Source: Ignavibacteria bacterium (lineage in GTDB: Bacteria; Bacteroidota; Ignavibacteria; Tepidaquicellales; OLB5). From it: a stretch of 5,607 nt of DNA. Both the position numbers and the translations under genes were made by a program. Positions 5,158 through 5,607 of the stretch are shown here, in pieces. The notes under the pieces were generated by a model. That model made no database searches. It was given only the letters and a program-made list of their open reading frames with translations, and was not told the origin of the DNA. The stretch's first letter is position 1; the number at the start of each line of letters is the position of its first letter. Location of the stretch: NCBI GenBank assembly GCA_026417195.1, contig JAOADS010000141.1:1-5607 (forward strand), read 5' to 3'.

Positions 5158-5607
5158 ATGAAAACAAAATATTGCATTTTTACAATACTTATTTCAGGAA
5201 CTCTCTTATCACAGAATATCACAAACACACTCGGCTCAAGCGGCGTTTTTACCATAAAAGATAACATAAACACGTTTTTCTCTCTTAACCAGTCCAACGG
5301 AACTATAAACCTTATAGGTCCGCTTGCAGGCAATCAGCGTGGTTCAATATTGAAGGGAGGTAGCAGATTTTTACATACTTATTACGGCAGCGGAACAGAT
5401 GGCTTTAATACTTTCTTGGGTATAAATGCAGGGAACTTTACTCTTGGTGGTGTTGGCGTGCAGGGAAGTTATAATACGGGGGTGGGAGTTAATGTACTAA
5501 ATTCTTTGACAACAGGAAGATATAATTCCGCATTTGGCTTTGAATCGCTTGCTTCAAATACCTCAGGTTCTCAAAATTCCGCTTTCGGTTATCAATCACT
5601 TTACTCT
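5158..5607 (+). CDS. Tandem S74-type fibre paralogue, 3' truncated by window (first 150 aa)
   Basis: ATG 5158 has AGGAG at 5144-5148 and lies 21 bases after the previous stop, so it is probably in the same transcript. Residues 1-18 (MKTKYCIFTILISGTLLS) are a signal peptide before Q19. Residues 19-110 are the conserved module (NITNTLGSSGVFTIKD ... GGSRFLHTYYGSGTDGF ... NAGNFTLGGVGVQGSYNTGVG in order). From residue 106 the 17-residue repeats begin: NTGVGVNVLNSL, NSAFGFESLASN and NSAFGYQSLYS are visible. The 150 residues align without gaps to the upstream protein, about 115 identical (77%). By analogy the unseen part should hold more repeats, an S74 domain and a coiled coil, but this is inferred. 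Confidence 0.87.
   Translation, partial: MKTKYCIFTILISGTLLSQNITNTLGSSGVFTIKDNINTFFSLNQSNGTINLIGPLAGNQRGSILKGGSRFLHTYYGSGTDGFNTFLGINAGNFTLGGVGVQGSYNTGVGVNVLNSLTTGRYNSAFGFESLASNTSGSQNSAFGYQSLYS

Noticed and set aside
3589..5607. Prophage tail-fibre region
   Set aside because: The S74 domain suggests phage, but the proteins have signal peptides, the genes are tandem paralogues beside T9SS cargo, and no other phage gene is visible. Flanking sequence could still change this.

Overview
The window reads as an AT-rich chromosomal segment from a member of the Bacteroidota/Ignavibacteriota (Chlorobi-related) lineage. Three observations support this. Two proteins end in a type IX secretion (T9SS type A) sorting domain with the NYPNPFN motif and an LSSGxYFYR...K terminus. 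A promoter matches the Bacteroidota consensus TTTG-N19-TAnnTTTG exactly. The 482-aa cytoplasmic protein belongs to a helical family that I recall from these phyla. Clear Shine-Dalgarno sequences (AAAGGA, AAAGGAG, AGGAG) favour Ignavibacteriota over classical Bacteroides-like organisms. The species cannot be named from the sequence.

Layout: (1) 1-247, + strand, is the 3' end of a secreted protein, only its T9SS sorting domain, followed by a strong intrinsic terminator at 273-303. (2) 355-1803, - strand, converges on it and encodes an uncharacterised helical cytoplasmic protein. (3) 1804-1977 is a divergent intergenic region with a Bacteroidota-type promoter firing right and a pair of palindromes next to the leftward gene. 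(4) 1978-3426, + strand, encodes an exported protein with seven ~51-residue beta-propeller modules carrying Asp-boxes, plus a T9SS sorting domain. (5) 3427-3588 looks like the decayed, frameshifted 3' end of a coiled-coil/S74-type gene. (6) 3589-5136, + strand, encodes an exported fibre-like protein: a conserved N-terminal module, twelve 17-residue NTAFG-type repeats, a peptidase S74 (endosialidase-type intramolecular chaperone) domain and a coiled-coil tail. (7) 5158-5607, + strand, is the start of a tandem paralogue, cut by the window edge.

The right half is therefore a small surface-protein cluster: one T9SS-exported propeller followed by a tandem array of S74 fibre genes. The S74 genes are 21 bases apart and probably co-transcribed. 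Nothing else resembling a phage is present, so these look like bacterial surface fibres, although a phage-derived module cannot be excluded. The most interesting points are the conserved N-terminal module joined to diverging repeats in the two paralogues, the fossil tail that implies a third array member, and the question of how S74 proteins that lack a T9SS signal reach the surface.
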